Shown here piece after piece: positions 8,170 to 11,939 of a stretch of 11,939 bases of DNA. The DNA lies in contig JAOXYB010049002.1 of the NCBI GenBank assembly GCA_028565635.1, positions 1 to 11,939 of the forward strand, given 5' to 3'. Each line of letters starts with the position of its first letter. Within the stretch, counting starts at the first letter, position 1. A model generated the notes under the pieces. That model was not told the origin of the DNA and ran no database searches. It saw only the letters and a list, made by a program, of their open reading frames with translations. The position numbers and the translations under genes are program-made. This DNA is from Phoronis ovalis (Eukaryota; Phoronida; Phoronidae).

Positions 8170-9399
8170 AACTGTACTGGTTTTTATATCGTCTTAAGTA
8201 ATAAATGAAACTCATAAAATTGTTTCTGTTAAAGCTATAGGCATTATACAAGCCATTGCATCCTGTAGTTTTAACTATCAGCAATTCTACAAAAACAACT
8301 AACACACAGTAATTGATTATCTTCCAAAAGCAAAGGCTCATAAATACTACAAAATATATTTTCCTAGATCCATCTGGGAATTCTTCTTGGTGAGATTGCA
8401 ATTATCGATACATAGATATAGCCTACAAAGAAACAAAAATATCTAGCTTTGACTTGTCTTTTTCAAAAGATCTAAAAATTATATATCCTAGTTTTTCTCA
8501 CTACGCTTGCTATTTGAGTGTGGATGCATTTGTATGATCTTGTATCTGTGTACCATGTGTCACCCTCCCCAAATATTATCTATCTTCGAATACCAACTCC
8601 GGCTTCTGGAATGATCAAAGAAATGGCACTGTGCTACTTACAGGCTGTTTAAAAAGTTGTTTTCAACTTCAGTGCATATATCATAGTAATATTTGGATCC
8701 TTGCGTTACGACACTGGGCTGTTTACTAAGAAATGAAAGCTCCCTTAAAAAGTGTGTGTGCGTGTAGATGCTTATAAAAATAAATGTAGAAGGTCTTGTA
8801 AATTTAAGTTGTTGCTAGTTGACTAAATTGGAGATACAAAATATGAAGCTATCTTTTCAGTGATTTTAGTAGAATATTGGCTATATTATTATGGTTTGTT
8901 TTCTTCTTGGGGTGATCATGATAAGCTGTTGCCTCCGATCGAGATGTTGCTCGCATGTGGATGTGGCGGGGAATGGAGGCAATCTTTTTCGCCTACTAAT
9001 AGTGCAATGTGTGCATGTCCTTCAGGTTAATCGTATTTAAAAAGAGTCTGTCATCTAGAATCTAAACAAATTTACCTTTTATCTCTAACTATTAAGTGCG
9101 ATAGATATGACAACATATTGTATAATTACGATTGCTATTATTTACAAAGTGCTGGTTCCCATGTTTTCAATAATTGTTGATAGTAGACGACGTACTCCGG
9201 TACGTACTCATCAAAACAACACTTCTACAGAGTTTTTGGTTTTATTGAATGCATTTTCTGCTCTCTGGACCGTTTTTACCAGGAATTCCTTCATATATGC
9301 CTCTGAAATAAAAGTTTAAAACAGCTCATTTGCGATATGGCCAATATGTTTTTTTTATCCTGCATGAACTGCATGTCCATTTTTAAGGTTACATATATA
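8170..9399. other. intergenic DNA between SQOR 3' end and the repeat-like stretch, no gene seen
   Basis: AT-rich. I searched it on the minus strand for the missing SQOR C-terminal exon (GYWxGP-type motif) and did not find it. The minus-strand frame at 8051-8401 (116 codons) and the plus-strand frame at 9107-9319 have no recognisable domain. Confidence 0.45.
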
Positions 9400-9405
9400 T
9401 TTATT
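9400..9405 (-). terminator. candidate poly(A) signal (AATAAA on minus strand), SQOR gene
   Basis: TTTATT on the + strand is AATAAA in the SQOR direction, about 140 bases after the last recognised SQOR codon and directly after the stop of a possible short extra exon. It suggests that the gene ends here. Confidence 0.45.
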
Positions 9406-9423
9406 CAGTTCCGCTGGCATTCT

Positions 9424-9466
9424 TTAGGGGTGTTCTTTTAGATTCAATATAGTTCCAGTCATCGGA
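9424..9466 (-). CDS. possible SQOR terminal exon (uncertain)
   Basis: The acceptor tgtttgtcttag ends at 9467 and is in phase with the donor at 9548/9547 (81-base intron). It would add S, PMTGTILNLKEHP and a TAA at 9426-9424, followed 19 bases later by AATAAA. For it: phase, splice signals and poly(A) position. Against it: no resemblance to the conserved SQOR tail. The alternative is termination at TAG 9546-9544. Confidence 0.3.
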
Positions 9467-9543
9467 CTAAGACAAACAAGGGAAGGCAAGTAGGAATAAT
9501 GAAAGAAGCAAACAATGTACTCAGCCATCAAACTGAAAAATAC

Positions 9544-11690
<2,147 letters not shown>

Positions 11691-11939
11691 CTAAAATTCC
11701 AAATATACGATTATAAGTGTAATTATCTAAAAATACTTACAAAACAATTGATAGTTAAAAACATTACGTCTTGTTGGACACTAAATTAATATTATTTACA
11801 ACGCATATAGCTGAAATATTCTGGGCAAGTTGCTTAATGTATATCACATAAACATACAGCAGCAGGAGAATAATGAAAATGATGGTTATTTAAATGTTGG
11901 TTGAAACTCGATCTTAATTAAGCGATATGGTTATATATA
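11691..11939 (-). other. SQOR intron, upstream part beyond the window
   Basis: AT-rich with no SQOR-like coding sequence. A donor-like TTTT|gtaagta near 11741 lies 50 bases before the acceptor, but no matching exon precedes it. The FAD-binding N-terminal exons must lie further right. Confidence 0.55.

Larger units (their letters stand above)
7090..8170. repeat. possible dispersed or decayed mobile-element sequence
   Basis: The composition here differs from the flanks: the G12 run, the 25-base repeats, long A and T runs, CG-containing patches (ttttcgcgaaaa near 7790, tccgcgaattcg near 8096, ggggtgcggggacc near 8133). No transposase or reverse transcriptase reading frame is visible, and I could not define terminal repeats or target-site duplications. 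A non-autonomous or fragmentary element is the best guess. Confidence 0.35.

Noticed and set aside
8051-8401. 116-codon minus-strand frame with a hydrophobic segment
   Set aside because: It lacks an ATG at its start and has no recognised domain; hydrophobic stretches arise easily from T-rich DNA.

Overview
This window is animal nuclear DNA. It is AT-rich, its genes are split into short exons by introns of about 80-1030 bases with good splice signals, and no long open reading frame is intact. Gene content and intron size suggest an invertebrate, perhaps a marine one; I cannot name the phylum. Nearly all coding sequence lies in exons that must be joined by hand.

Three genes can be read. Left edge, + strand (106-436): the last two coding exons of an MCC-like gene (mutated in colorectal cancer), recognised by a C-terminus ending RPTTNETSL, almost the Scribble-binding PDZ ligand of human MCC. 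Centre, - strand (6208 down to 3249): a complete five-exon IkappaB gene (NFKBIA/cactus family) of 356 codons, with an N-terminal DSG degron, six ankyrin repeats and a C-terminal exon matching the vertebrate IkappaB-alpha tail. Right, - strand (11690 down to about 9544): the C-terminal two thirds of mitochondrial sulfide:quinone oxidoreductase (SQOR) in five exons, both catalytic cysteines present; its 5' exons lie beyond the right edge.

Layout: 1-436 MCC 3' coding end; 437 to about 1.6 kb (possibly 2.5 kb) probable MCC 3' UTR; 1.6-2.8 kb intergenic with no gene seen; 2.84-3.25 kb IkappaB 3' UTR; 3.25-6.21 kb IkappaB coding exons and introns; 6.2-6.68 kb its 5' flank; 6.68-9.4 kb intergenic, repeat-rich around 7.1-8.2 kb; 9.4-11.69 kb SQOR; 11.69-11.94 kb SQOR intron. 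MCC and IkappaB converge; SQOR and IkappaB run head to tail.

The strongest regulatory signal is upstream of IkappaB: two symmetric NF-kappaB sites (6507-6517, 6580-6590), a third Dorsal-like site (6668-6678), and two identical CCAAT decamers 33 bases apart. This fits the known feedback loop in which NF-kappaB drives its own inhibitor. Other points of interest are a degron lacking its second serine, a GC-AG intron in SQOR, an SQOR C-terminus that seems to have lost a conserved tail, and a possible intron-retention isoform of IkappaB. I found no evidence of a wholly new system.
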